A stretch of 64,000 nucleotides of DNA from NCBI RefSeq assembly GCF_964355755.1, contig NC_092670.1:19405201-19469200 (forward strand), written 5' to 3'. The stretch is from Antedon mediterranea. Taxonomy: Eukaryota; Echinodermata; Crinoidea; Comatulida; Antedonidae. Positions 23,369-46,900 of this stretch are shown one piece after another. Below the pieces are notes generated by a model, which was given only the letters and a program-made list of their open reading frames with translations, ran no database searches and was not told where the DNA came from. The translations under genes were made by a program, and so were the position numbers. Position 1 is the stretch's first letter; the number at the start of each line of letters is the position of its first letter.

Positions 23369-24631
23369 CAAACGTTTATTAGATTGTTACTTTGGGGATG
23401 GGTGGGAGAGGAAGTTGTGACACTCACTATACCAGGTGATATTACCGGATAAAATACCCTGTGGTACTAGCTATGGTACTAACAACCTTTTCTTTGTAAA
23501 ACCAGTTGTTTATAAATGTTCTTATTCTAGTTAATATTAATGTTTTACATCCTATTATTATTATGAATAAGAAGTCTGTTTTTTAGGTTTATTTTATATC
23601 CATTATATCAGTTGAAATTTCTTCGACAGTATTAAACAATTTACCTTTATTTAAGTTTTTTTAATTAACTATCAATCTCTTTTGCATATTTTTTATGTTG
23701 GAATTGGTATTGTTTATGATATAATATACACAGAGAAATCTACTACATACAGTATTTTTAAGTTTTCCAGATATTGGTAAAAATACTTGTACAGTAGTTG
23801 TATCATGTTTTGGTAAAGTGTGATTGTTCATTTGATGGCAGTATACTGCCCTCTATCACTTGTTATGATCTGTTTCCATAATTTAGTTATTAAAGAATTG
23901 ATCATTTGTAAGCTATGACGTTTGTAATTGTTGTTCGCATATTTCATTCTAGACTTGCCTTAAGTCTCTAGTGATTATCTTTTTTTAGGTTGTCCACCAT
24001 TTTGATTTTTGTTCAATTATAAGCCGGAATTATTCCGGCCTGAAATGGCTGGTCTTGTAGTAAGAGTGCGATTAAATAATTAAATACAAAATTGTAAAAA
24101 ATAAACGTCATGTGTGCCAAAATATTAAAATTTTACTAATATTAAGCAGAGTCTCCTGATATTTTGAGTCATCTCGCGCTAAAATGCAATTTCTCCCGAT
24201 ATTTTGGATAAACCAAAACAATCTCCTGATATGTATACATTTATAATTTCTACTACTCTAGATTGATAAGAAAATAAAAAATATGCTATTAATATCGGTT
24301 TGTATAATGTTTATAATCCATTCATGCGTTGTTTAGTAAGTGAAATAATGAAGTGCCAACACAATTTTTGCCTTTGGCACACATTATAGATGGCAATATT
24401 TTTAGGATTTTCATAATACCGTCTATGGTTTGATGTAGTATTTAATAGCATCTAGAATCTGCTGTAGACTTAACTTCACTCTACATAATGTGGGTTCTTC
24501 AATAAGCAGGGAGGGGGAAAACTGCCTGTGCATGTTGTTAACATTTTATATTTGAAAAACACATACCCAGATCAATACACTGGGAGATGATAAAATGAGA
24601 AAATGCGGCATTATGAGATAAAAACATCTAG

Positions 24632-24834
24632 CAGTGGCATAATGGCTATGAGTGCTCACTCACTGGCTAAACCCAGGAGCTCCGGAGCTTATGGGAGCCC
24701 CTAAGCAGTGACATGGGGAAAAAATAGGCATTAAAATATGTCGAAAAAGGCTAAAAACAACCAAGGCCTCCAGCATTGGAGGGCAACTTAGGGTTCCTAA
24801 ACCAGGGGGCTCAGCCCTCTGTGTTACACCACTG
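24632..24834. mobile_element. CAGTGGCGTAAC-ended element, copy 2
   Basis: Begins CAGTGGCATAATGGCTATGA and ends GTGTTACACCACTG. The interior includes GGCTAAACCCAGGAGC and GGCCTCCAGCATTGGAGGG, shared in diverged form with the copy at 52996-53127. The longest of the three copies in the window. Confidence 0.65.
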
Positions 24835-27420
24835 ACATCTTATCAATTGCTAATTATTCTGCAAATAAACACATGTATTCTTGTAGAAAAACAATACAAA
24901 ACACATCAGACACAATGCATAAATCAAATATGGGCCGTTACAGACCTTTTATTATACAAGGGCTTTCTACAACCCGTCACAGTATTCTCCCCTCTCCATT
25001 TTCTCTTTCATTAATTTACAAAATAATAACTTTTTTTTCCAACATTATGTTTACTGCTATGAATACACACACCTAATCACAAATGATCTCTACAATTTTT
25101 AGCTTCATTTTGAGACCAAAATAAACTTTAAAGTAACTAAAACTACTTCTGTACAAGAATAGCATATTTATGAACCATTCTGTACTGAATACTAAATAAG
25201 CATCATATTATTTGGAGAATATTTCTGTTATTACGAAACTGTGTCAACATAATTGCAAAACACTTTACATGTACGTGTAAATGATGTAAACACAAAACAG
25301 ACATGAGGCATGATAATAAAGCAAGAACTTAAACCAGTATGTTAAACATTAATTGTCCTACTTTGGACAATCACTAATATTATGCCAACATAACAAGCAT
25401 GCTTCATAACATTGTCTACTACAGAGTACAAAATGGACGAATTAATTCCCCCATGGTACAACAGTAATTCTGATTTACAGAAAACAAAAATTCTAAATTT
25501 ACCACTACTTTTACATATTTATCATATCATATGATTACCTTTAATCATCTTTTATAATCAATATTTATATGCAAATAACTCGTCACCTGCACGAACTAAC
25601 CAATTCTTTCTAAGATTTTGTTATGGAACAATAGGTAATTGCTATTATTTATTAAATCAATCCTTGTAAAGGATTTGAACCAAATACCCCCACAAACCTA
25701 CAGTGCCACTTATTTAAGATAAGTAATATTTGATCTAATAAACTGTAGTGTTATTATTTATAAAATGTGTACAAAGTTAAAAGAAAATTTGATTGCTATA
25801 TTTTAGTATACCACCTGTATACAGATTATGTTAATAGGCTATCATCAGCACCTTGCCTATGTGAACTAAGATTTCTTAAAAACTAAGGTTATCACTATCA
25901 GTTTTAGCAATTTTAGCAACAACTACATTTTTTTTAAATATCTGGATTAAAAGTTACAAAATGCACTTAATTTCTTTATACAACTATACTACTAGAAGAA
26001 ATTGATCTAGGGATAGGGATACAACCAACTAGAATGTGTGTTGAGGGCAGCTATATGGTACACCAAACCTAACATGTTCATTACATATATATTTTACTAA
26101 ACAATTTTTTTTCTTGAGAAGTACATTTCGGATGATCTTACGACACATACTGTACACATTTTTTTCAATCCATAACCCTGAGTATAATTGCTGAACAATT
26201 TCACTTCAAAATGTCGACATTTTTAAACAAACAATTAACATTCAAACAATGTACATTTCTACTCTCACTTGGCGACAACCAACCAAAACCCTGCTTTTAA
26301 ATTCTATCAAATTAGCAATCCTTTTAGAAACTATCCGTGAATTATTACCGATTTCTATCTAATAAATTAATGGACTTTTAATATATATTCATACAAACAA
26401 AATCAATAAACATCATCAAATGAGAAATAATATTGTAATAAATATATTTCATTACGATAAGTAAATAAAATTATTGAAAGATTAATATTCTAATATCTAG
26501 AGCACTGCTACGGAATGTTACATAACAACATTTGTATAAATAAGAGAATATCCTGGCAACAACATGACCTATAATAACAGTGGATTAACTGTGAAGTGAT
26601 GACATCATTATATAATGTAGCCTGGCTAAGAGTTCATTTATTGGCTAATGACAAGCAAAAATAAAACAAACAAATGTTTTCTGTACTGTACATTCACTAC
26701 AGTCATTTTACAAAATAATTGCACTGGTGTTACTGCAGTAATCTCATTACATTTTCTGCAGTAGTCACTATAGTGTTGGTAACTGTGCAAACTGACAAAG
26801 TCATGATCACTATTTATATTTAGCCTTGCTACAGTAAATGGATCGGATGCAGTAAATGAGAATACTGTAGTAACAGTGAGTTAGTACAGGAAAAAACTGA
26901 TGATACACTTGTTTTACATGTTTGCACAATTCAAACCTATGGAAGCCCATATGGGCCATAAACATTATCTCTTCTTTTTTTTCTAAAATTACTGACCATT
27001 TGAGGCTTTCATACTATGGTGATAACAGTTTTAAAACTTCATCACAACAAAATAAACATAATTTTATTGTAATGAAAATTGAAATCTAACTAAAAATTAT
27101 TATGAAATAATATCATTATATAAAAATAACAGTTTTCCTATTAAAAAAATTGTGTATGCTTTTTAAACATAATTTGTTTCATCAAAAGAAATAAAATTAA
27201 TATTCTATTTGTTAAAAAAAACATAATCTATTTGTTGAGCAAAAGCAATTGTGTATAACAATAAATTTATACCACTAATTTTATACACACTAACTAACTA
27301 AATAAAATTTTACTAAAATGTATTAGTTGCTATTTAGTATGGACACTATATATACAAAACATTTCTTTTTATTTTCTACTAGTCACATTGCAAATCAATA
27401 TATTTTAACTCGTACAAATG

Positions 27421-27588
27421 AAAAATGTTAGAAACTAGGAATATCTTGTTGAAATTAAAAATGTTAGAAACTAGGAATATCTTGTTGAAATTAAAAATGT
27501 TAGAAACTAGGAATATCTTGTTGAAATTAAAAATGTTAGAAACTAGGAATATCTTGTTGAAATTAAAAATGTTAGAAACTAGGAATAT
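27421..27588. repeat. Tandem repeat, 36-bp unit x about 4.7
   Basis: Near-identical copies of a 36-bp unit starting AAAAATGTTAGAAACTAGGA and ending TTGTTGAAATT. The last copy breaks off after AGGAATATTT. The near-identity of the copies suggests recent expansion. Confidence 0.95.
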
Positions 27589-29163
27589 TTAATTGAGAAA
27601 TCATGTAAAACAAACAAAAATCTTTGTAAAACATAAAAAAAAAGTTATTTTGTAAAGCTACAAAAGAAGTACAAATATCGAAAGAAAAATATATGAAATT
27701 GGTTTTTTTTTTATGTACTGTTTTTGGGAATATTAAACCAAAATATTTGATTTTATCCCATGGATGTTATCAGTGTGTTTCACTTTTGCTTTAAAAAATA
27801 TCGAATGTGAAAATAAAAATATTGTTTAGGTGTACTGTAATTTTGAAAACAAATTATGAATGTGTTATCACTCTCAATCATGGCTGCAGGGACAGGACTC
27901 AAGGTCAAATACAATTGATTTCTAGGTCATTAAACTCTCACTGAACTTTATGCCTTAATAACCCCTTAAGAAAATGTCCAGGAAGATGCATACTGAGAAA
28001 TGTAGGCAAGCTACCTCTTAACCAGACTCTGGAAATGACCTAGGTCAAAATTCACTCAAGCAAATTACCAGTGAGATGCATGCTGGGAAGTTAGAAACAT
28101 CAAAATGTGACTGAAGCAAACAAAGTCAATTAAGCACACTGTTAACTATAGGATGCATGCAAATTAAAATCTTAATAGATCACAGAATGGTAATGGTCTA
28201 CTGAGAAAATGAGCAGATTGGCCAATAACAATTTATATCAACACATCATTTTTAAATTTAGCAAAACAGTCAATATTATGAAGATGCCACATTGCAGGAA
28301 ATTGGCAAAATGCCAATGACATGATGAAAGTGTATGTTTAATGAATATCTCTCTGTACACAAGCATATATAATTAGTTATGATGTAATGACTTATTATAA
28401 TAAATGATGACACCCCCCCCCCCCCAACCCGGAAAAATAACAAAATAATAATAACATAACGTGGTATCATTTTATATTCAACTAATACATTTCTTAACTT
28501 ACACATTTAAAAAATATTATTATGTAAAAAAAAGAATAATAATACAGTAACAATATTTTTTTCCAAATCAGAACAAATTGCTTTTAACATCTTTTATCCA
28601 ATCATTTCGTGCTCTAAATGAATTTTCTGTCTTAAAGATTTAAAAGGTTTACTATGACTATTTCTTGCATTATATCACTATACATTTTTTAAATTTTCAT
28701 ATCACAAACTGACTGTACAAAATCATTATTGGTTAGATACATACAAATCATTATGTGTTTTTTCAAGTTTCAGAAAAAAGCAATACCTCGACAACATAAC
28801 TAACAAATGATGATACTGTGTAAAAACATTGTTAACATTTATTTATGACATCACTAGAAGTATAAACACACAAATCTGTTTATCAAGTCCAGGAAATAAT
28901 GGCTGTTGCATTATGGTAGGTGGTGTGTACAGAGCATGCTCAGTGCAGCTTCAATTTCTGTTATTGCATAACACTTCTTACACAGTATAACAGATTCATA
29001 ATCTACATTGGGAAAATAGCAACACACCTCTACCATACAGCCTAATTTCCATAAAACAAAATTTAAACATCATTTTTGTCCTCTTTATTAATCATTTTTA
29101 TTAAAATGTTCTTCTGATTGAGGTCAAGGATGATGTCATTTTGTGACGTTACTTCCACTGCTC

Positions 29164-38940
<9,777 letters not shown>

Positions 38941-40683
38941 TCAGTCATATTCAGATCCAATACTAAGACTAATACTTCCCTTGTGCACTAAAGTGGAATG
39001 ATACCACTGGTTGGTGTTTACCACAACTGAAAAAAAAGAAGTCATGTTTAACAATGAATAGCAGAAAACATCATACAATATCATCTTTGTTCAAAGTGTC
39101 ACCATTAGGTACATGTCCGTTTGTTGATTGTATAGCTTCCTTTATATCTTTTGCCACTTTTTTTCATTTATCTGGATGAGTAGTTTGCAAGCACACCAAT
39201 TCTTCTTTCCTTTAATAGATCCTTTCTTTCATTTTTAGCTGTAAGCCTAATTTTCTCATCAGACAATATGTTCTACTTAAGTTACTTGTATACGTACTAA
39301 TATCTCCTGGGTTCAGTGTGGCGCTAATGGTCTGGCACACATTCTCACATTCTGGTGGCGGGGTTAGAGTCCAAGTCTTGCTGCCCATAATCTGAGCTTG
39401 CCATGATGGAAGTTCAACACTATCTATCTATGAAAAAAATATTGGTAGAGGCCTAGTTTGAATTAAAAACCAGCTATGAGGTTAAATTAGTCTAAAAAGT
39501 GGATTTATAATATCTTTAGAAAAATCTTACATGAATGCCAGCACCAATGCCTGGAGTTCCAACAAAGATCCATGTAGAGTAACACACGGATCTTTCTGGC
39601 AGAAAATAAGGTTTTTGTGTCATTTGCTTGACCATACTGCGAATATGTTCATCACAATTACTCCTGAAAAAAGAATTATAAAGTATTATCTTCCAGAAAT
39701 ATATTTTTGAAAAAAAAGAATAATGGGTGTTTAAAATATATGGATGAATTAATAAATAAGTAGATCTTAATTAATTATTTATAATACGGTATATTTTTTA
39801 TTTTTATTTATATTTTAGTTATTTATATATTTATATGATATGCTGTTTAGATGTAAAGGAAATACTAATATTAATTGCTTGGCGAAGGGATTACAGAGGT
39901 CCCTATTCAGGCACAAGATTTTTTGCAACTTGTAAACTTATATAGCACCCTCTATATAAAAATGACAAATTTCTATATACGGTAAGGACTTTTCTTTATT
40001 GTTTGGGCACAGTCACTAAAAAATAGATTTTTCAAAATTTATATCGCAGTATTCCTGTATACTGACCATCCAATATACCAGTTTGGTGCACCATCCTCTA
40101 AATTCTGCATTGCAGGTGTGATACTTTCAAATGCATCTTTTAAAGAGAGAAAATCGGTACGATACGCAAAAAATGCACAATTCTCTTGAATATCGTCAAT
40201 GTTCGACGATAAATACATTTCTTTTAAATAATTAAAATTAAGTTGCGTTAAAGCTGTCCAATTCTGAATAGCATTACGTATAAGAGCTGGTCGATTCGTG
40301 TATGCATGTCGTACCTCAAACTCCTCTCTAGTTATTGCATCATACAATGGAATAGATAACAAATCTTCACACATAGAACAATCAGTTATTGGTCCAATTA
40401 ACGATGGCGGAAGTGTATCTTTATTTATCAAACATGGTTCATGGTGCAAAGATGACTGTATACTGTTTAAAGCCACGCCACAGAGTGCAACAGCTATGCC
40501 TACACCAACTAAACAAATCAATAAACAGTTACTGTTAGATTTTTGCACATCTAAAAGCTTGGTACAATAATAAAAGGTTTCACCAATTTGATCTGGATTA
40601 AGTTCATCTTTTACAGCTTGCTGTCGCAAATTCTTTAATTTTGTTTCAAGTTTTAAAAATGCTGGTGTTTTATCTGCATTCAT
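38941..40683 (-). CDS. Membrane-anchored JmjC/cupin_8-type Fe(II) oxygenase-like protein
   Basis: Four exons, minus: 40683-40067, 39663-39531, 39427-39298, 39026-38941, all in phase, giving 321 residues. It has a short N-terminal helical region, one hydrophobic segment at about 51-72 (NCLLICLVGVGIAVALCGVA) with no cleavage-type signal before it, then a likely lumenal or extracellular part. The catalytic fold runs from RPALIRNAIQNW (typical entry of JmjC/cupin_8 proteins) to the end. Iron ligands look complete: H250-I-D252 and H303 in NTNQWYHST, with GSKTWTLTPP between them. The family uses Fe(II) and 2-oxoglutarate to hydroxylate proteins (family knowledge). The substrate is unknown, and I do not recognise a named vertebrate orthologue. 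Cysteines at about 84-107 could form disulfides. Start is the first ATG. Confidence 0.8.
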
Positions 40684-40819
40684 GATTGTTACAATGCTTG
40701 TTATTGTTTTTTATTGGGATTATTTACTTCCTTGTTGTATAGAGGGCAGTATATCTACTAGATTGTCATGTGAAACGTTTGAATGAAAAGTTATTAATAA
40801 ATTATTCCAATAATTGTAT

Positions 40820-40981
40820 ATAGCTATGTCTACACTATCACACTTTATGTGAAGAAAGATGTGATGTGCCCATATATGGACATACTTTAATGATGTCATA
40901 TCACTACCATATTTGGGCATATCACTACCATTATTTTGGCACATCACACTATTTTGTCAAATTAGTGTTGACAGAGCTTAC
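40820..40981. mobile_element. AGCTCTGTCTACAC MITE family, copy 7
   Basis: Ends TAGCTATGTCTACACTATCA and GTTGACAGAGCTTA. The interior is typical with CCATATATGGACAT and two CATATCACTACCAT words. It lies about 140 bp upstream of the JmjC-type start codon, in the likely promoter of that gene. Confidence 0.85.
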
Positions 40982-43795
40982 AAACCAGGTCAAATCATTT
41001 TTTCAACAGTGTCATCAAAAAGCAAAAACAGATAAAAGTTTATAGTATCATCATATAATCATATTATTAATATTATTATCTATTTGAAAAAATAAAAATG
41101 TCATTGTTCAGTCAATATTATAAAAATTATTAATCTGAAAAAGTGAGTAGGATTACCGAGTTATGAATAAACTGGAAACAAGCAGCAGTTATTACATTCT
41201 TTAAATAAGAGAGATGTCAGTGATGTAGCAACTTTCGCAAGGTTAAACACAGAAAACTAGTAGACATAAATAAAATATAGCATCTGTTTTATTGATTGCA
41301 GACATTATGCTTACTTTGACCACCATGGAGCAACAAATCCATGCTTTGACAACAACAACTAGTGCCTTCAAGCTTTAATTGTTCTTAAATGTTTTAGCCC
41401 GGATAATGAATATAAATTTAAGCTCAGTGGTTACACAGTTATTAAGCAAGCAATACAGGTGGTTCATCGTTAAGACTTTATAAATTCTGATATGCATACT
41501 TTTTAAAAGATTTACACAATTTCTATTTCTTCTTTTTTAAATACATTGATAAAACACCACCAAAGAAAATAGATATAGTTCTATATTTATGATTCTTAAA
41601 TTGACTGTATTTTTTAAAGAATAAAATCAAGGCATTTGATACATTTAAAATGATGATGAATAATAAATAAAACAAAAGCTATACCAAAAGCTATTGGTTT
41701 AAAATGGTGTCTCAAAGATTTTTGAAAGTTTGGTGGTTAATTGTATGTATAATTATTTGTTTTCCTTGAAAGAAAATCAGTAAGTTCTTCATTGTGCAGA
41801 CCCTCTTCCCAAATTACATTCATTTAAAACCTGCACCCAATCCACCGCTTAAATATTTATCCTACCTACCTTACCAATATTTATATACACCTCATTGAAA
41901 TATATGGTTTCAGTGTAGTTAGTAATATTTATTTTTGCATAATTATATTTAAGCGTAACCACATCCATGCCACTATAAAGCTTATCATTAAAAAACGATA
42001 CATCAATTTAAAATAAACACTAGGCCTATGTCACAGTACATAAAACTTCGCATTCAAATGAGCGGATTGATTAGACAATCATCTTTTACAGAATTGCATA
42101 ACTTATAAGTTAGGTGGGCTAAATGTATTTTGAATCCATGAATTAATTGTTCCATAGCTCATTTTTAATACATAATAACAAACCAACAGGCCTTATCCAC
42201 ACTTGCTATGTGACCAAGATTTGTGTTCCTGACTCAATTATACATGCATAACAAACATATGCTTAAAATATATAAGATTTAAAGTGTCTTGCACTGTAGC
42301 TGACAGGATCAAATTATTTTTGTCAATTATACAATTATAAAATTAATTTGGAAGTGAATATGGATGAAGTGAGGTTTATAGTATTTCACAATTTTTAGGC
42401 CTCTTTTCCTACCTCACCTTCTGTTTTGCCAAGACTAGAAGAAAGTACCAATTACCTTAGCTAAATGGAAAACCTATTTTTATACCGGACACCTGGAAGA
42501 AAGTTTATACTTCTTGTGGTGTAAGTGCAAAATTGATTATATATACTGTATATATAAATTCAAAGGCAAATTACTGAAAGAATGACAATGCTGTGGGTAT
42601 CAGTGGCTGGATCTCATATATAGATATATTGGAGTGACAAATAAAAGTACCATATATTAACAAATGGAAAAAACATTAAAATAAACGAATGAAGGAAAGA
42701 CAAATTTGAAAATATGTAATTGTCATATGAAAGACCTTATTTACCATATATTAATTATTAAATTACTAATGTACATTTGATTGGTTTATGTGAAAGAAAT
42801 GAAAGTACAAACGTAAATTATTAATATATAATATATATATCTTTAAAACAAAATTAATTAAAAAATGTTCATCTAAATATTAAAATCTATTCAAATTATT
42901 TACTAATAAGTTAAAACACTATTTTTCATCAAAAATATAAATCTTTGCTTTTAACCAAGATAAAATTAAAACTAATTATGAAAGTCCTAAGAAGTTTATT
43001 CAGTACTGTATGTTGTATGTATCCTAGGACATTACATGAAAGCTTGTCAGCTTTGTGGAACTAGATCCTAATGGAATTACGCTTACAGGAAAAAATTTCT
43101 ATCTCGACCTCACAAAAGCATGACCACATCTCATGACTTTTAAAATATCACTATCCTGTCTTTGTCCTCTTCTGATTGGCTGCTACTTAATGGCAACATT
43201 CTACTAACAACTGCATCCGCTGAAATCTCACTCACAAGTTACTTTCAAGGCATGATTAAGAATAATTTTCCCTAAAAAATGTTTTGTCCAGTGTGGTATC
43301 AACACATCAAGCAATACACAAATTCTTGTTATGCTAGAGGACCATATAAGAGATTTTCAAATAAACTTCAGATTTTCTATCAATAACAGGAAGAATTTGT
43401 AAAAACAAATTCAACGTTTTATGAGGAACATTCAGTTCTATCAAGATGGCAACCAAAATTGCAGCAACGTTTAAAACAACTGCTAAAGTTTATATATAAT
43501 CTCAGGAAAATCAGTGAGATAATGTATGCTTCTGCTTTTTAAGATGTCACCAATTGTTTGAAGTTAAATGTATTTGATTTGAAACCTTGCATCATCTCAT
43601 AGCTGCTTTTAAAGTGATAATAAACAATGAAATATTATTTGAAGTATCAATATGATAATGTGATTGTAGTGATTAGATTAATCTTGATGCTTGACCTCGT
43701 TTGATTAAAGGCAACACCAGTGTGATCAATCGTATGTCCATCTTGAACTGACCACCAGTGATCTTCCACTGTAATCCCAACCTTTAAAAACATGA

Positions 43796-43925
43796 TAAAG
43801 ATATCAATACAACAACCAAATGAAACCAGATTAGACACCAAATCATCATCTCTAATAATGTTCAACTTTGGCGAGTCCTGGTAAGATTAAGAACTAGGTT
43901 CAGGCTTGGTCTTCTCCACCGGGGA
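43796..43925 (-). pseudogene. Partial duplicate of the FAM20C last-exon tail
   Basis: This stretch repeats 43926-44083, the end of the FAM20C coding sequence, with substitutions and deletions: shared words include CAACAACCAAATGA, CATCTCTAATAA, AACTTTGGCG, TCCTGGTAAGATT, GGTTCAGGCTT and GTCTTCTCCACC. The duplicate loses bases after GGTGGAGAAGAC, so its frame stops almost at once. It lies in the 3' UTR, just past the true stop at 43989. Confidence 0.8.
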
Positions 43926-43988
43926 CAGAGATATCAACATACAACAACCAAATGACAGATTTCTGGAACCAGACAACACCAAGCATCT

Positions 43989-46900
43989 CTAATAAAATTC
44001 ATCAGCATCTGAGTTTAACTTTGGCGGATCCTGGTAAGATTCAAAACTGGGTTCAGGCTTCAAGACTTTGTCTTCTCCACCCATTTTCTTAACACAATGA
44101 TTAATTGTTCGTAATATTGTTCCTAATCGACGATCAAGTGCTTCAAGATGTGCTTCAAGTATGACAGGTGTGACCTGGTCACGTGCTAATGACTCTCGCA
44201 TGACATCACTAAGTTTGTATTCTTCTTTTGACAATGCGATTAATCTTCGGTACGTTGAAAGACGAAGTCTGAAAAAAAGAAATGAATGTTTTTATTACCT
44301 AACTATATAGTACTAATAATATACTAATATAATATATAATAAAAATATACAACAATAAATGATTTAATTCATTTGGCCAAATTTCCAATAAAATGTAAAT
44401 CAACTTTTGGGAGTCTAATCTATAATAAGGTCATTATTGTATGTAGTTTTGTCAAATTAAATACAGTTAAGTTAAAAATAATATTTCATGGGAATTAAAA
44501 TTACTAAATCTAGGCTTTACTTAAACCTAATATCACCCTATTGGTCTATAATATCACGAATACTGAAATCTAAAATTCTAAAAACTTACTTCAAAATGCT
44601 TGAATTTGCTTTGAATTATCATTATGAAAGCTATTACCTAGTATTATATTGTGCCCAGCACCTAGTCCTACTCTTCTCTATCTGGAGCTATCATAATGCT
44701 ACTTGTATAAAGGTCTTGTGGGCATGCATAGGTGTCTACTGGTCTCATTTGGGAGCTTTCGCCTAGTTTCTAGATCATACTGTAGGTCGTTCAAAATCAA
44801 AAGCTTTTTGTAGCAAGTAGTAATACAAAGCTATCTATTGTCTGTTTAGCAAGTAGTAAAATCAAAAGCTATCTATCGACGATTAATGGTTGAATAATAA
44901 TCGTTTGAATTGTCTTCTGACCATTTATCATAAATTGTATTTAAAAGATTTCTATCGCTTTGTAAGCGACAAGTTCAAACTTGTAATTCATTCCCAATAC
45001 ACCATTTGACCTATAAAATTAATCAGTTCTTACACAGTGTTAATTTTTCAAGATTACGGCAATTTTGTCAGTGTAATTTTACCTTTGGCAATTAAGAAAA
45101 TCTTTGTATATCAAATATAGTATATCAAAATGCATAATAATGTACAACAATCCATACATTTGATATTATAGTGCTGATATTTTAACTTCCCTTTATAAAA
45201 TTGCACGCACATTTTGAAATTCGAAATGTGCTTGAGTTATTTTGCATACTGTATATCTTAAATAAGCAATAGAACTCCTTTTTAGTGGGACACCTTAACA
45301 ACTCAAAAAAGTGTCCCAGTAATATAGGTGTCTCTTGACAAGTGATGTCACAAAGGAGGGGTTTTACTATATGCGCAAAGATGCTCAGAAAAGAAATCTA
45401 TTAGTTATTATTTGCAAAAATGATACCTACCGACAGCATTGAAATAATGGTGCTAAAATTGACAGTTCATCATGGCTATGCTTTCCAAACCTGAAAAAAG
45501 TATAAAAAAATTAAACATTAATACAACAGCCTATTGTTTTCCTCCACAAGTATAGATAATATATTCATAATAAAGGCCTCTATAACATAACATAATGCCT
45601 GTTTTTCTTTTTTGAATATAGTACTTACGATCTTCCATGATCCATATGGATAGGATAAGTAAAATTACCAAAAAACTCAAACGTTTCATAATGATGACGG
45701 TCCATGTTCCCTACATAAGATACAGAAAGTAGTATTTAATATAATTATTTATAAACTTAATAAGGGAAGCAATTGACTTGCCTTTAAAAAAAAAAACATT
45801 TTTAGGGGGGGGGGGGGGGTAATTAAGTAGTAAGTAATTAACTGTTCTTAAAATAGTAGATAAAGATTATAAATAATATTCGTATAATACAATATTATAC
45901 TTTAAAAGAAAAATGATAAATCAGCAACTATGATTAGGAAATAAGTACATTTCAACCATATAATTTATATCTGTTCAAGCGGACTGAAAATGATTAATCT
46001 GAAATAGAACATTGGGGATAATAAACTTTAATTGGTTATTAACTTTTAATGAAAATTTTTGAGCAGTTGCTATTTGAAAATCAGTTAGTAATAATTAGAT
46101 GAATACTGTAGATGATAAATAGTATTCTTAATGTGTTATTATGATAAATAGCCTAATAATCTATGCGTTAAAGACGTACAATAAATGAAAAGAAAACAGT
46201 AGAGCACACTGAAGCAATTTCCCTAAGGTATTTATAAAAAGTACTGTGCAGAAAGAGATGAAATTGGGTAAAAATATCTTCAGATATTTGTCTTTGAAGA
46301 GAGTTGTAGGCAGGTATTTGATTTATTTCTATACCATACCATACATGAACAAAAACAGATCAAAACAAAAAAAACCCCAATCATTTTGTATGGTACCGGG
46401 GATAGCCCTCTAAATCCCCAGGGAAAGTATATCCTGAGGAGGTGCATGCAAATACTGTACATCTCAGTGAGATACTATAAATATACCTGTATTATAAGAC
46501 AGATATCACAGTAGCAAGCAAATGTCGCCCTCTATTATGAATTAATAGTCTGTGATGGCGGAGTATTAAATTTCTGATCTATTGAAGATCGAACATTATT
46601 GATTAGAGATGACTTGGCTTGGTGGTATTAATGTTTTTCTGATCCTCTTCCTAATTTTAGATAAAAATGCTCTGATAGGAATTAAGACTTCTGTTTAAGA
46701 AACTTTTTAGTACCAGTTAGTACAATAAAATGTGTAATACTCACCTATGAGGAAATCAAACACGGACATGTCCATCAGGTCTAGAAGACGTCGACCTGAA
46801 TTATACGGATGTTTTGTCATTACAGTATTGTGGCAGAAATTTGGTTCGTGCTCCCACCTGTTCAAAGATGATGAAATTAACAAGACATTTTATGAGCACT

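Larger units (their letters stand above)
23369..29163. other. AT-rich region between convergent POLDIP3 and UBALD
   Basis: About 5.8 kb with no supportable gene. It holds the 3' UTR of UBALD (minus strand, probably long, since vertebrate UBALD transcripts have long 3' UTRs), a MITE copy (24632-24834), a 36-bp tandem repeat (27421-27588), a poly-C run (about 28412-28425) and a small hairpin CCGGAATTATTCCGG near 24025. All ORFs here are short and lack family resemblance. Confidence 0.6.
40684..43988. other. Intergenic region between the JmjC-type gene and FAM20C
   Basis: Contains the JmjC-type gene's promoter, a MITE copy (40820-40981), the FAM20C 3' UTR and a partial duplicate of the FAM20C last exon (43796-43925). 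The rest is AT-rich with no gene seen. Confidence 0.55.
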
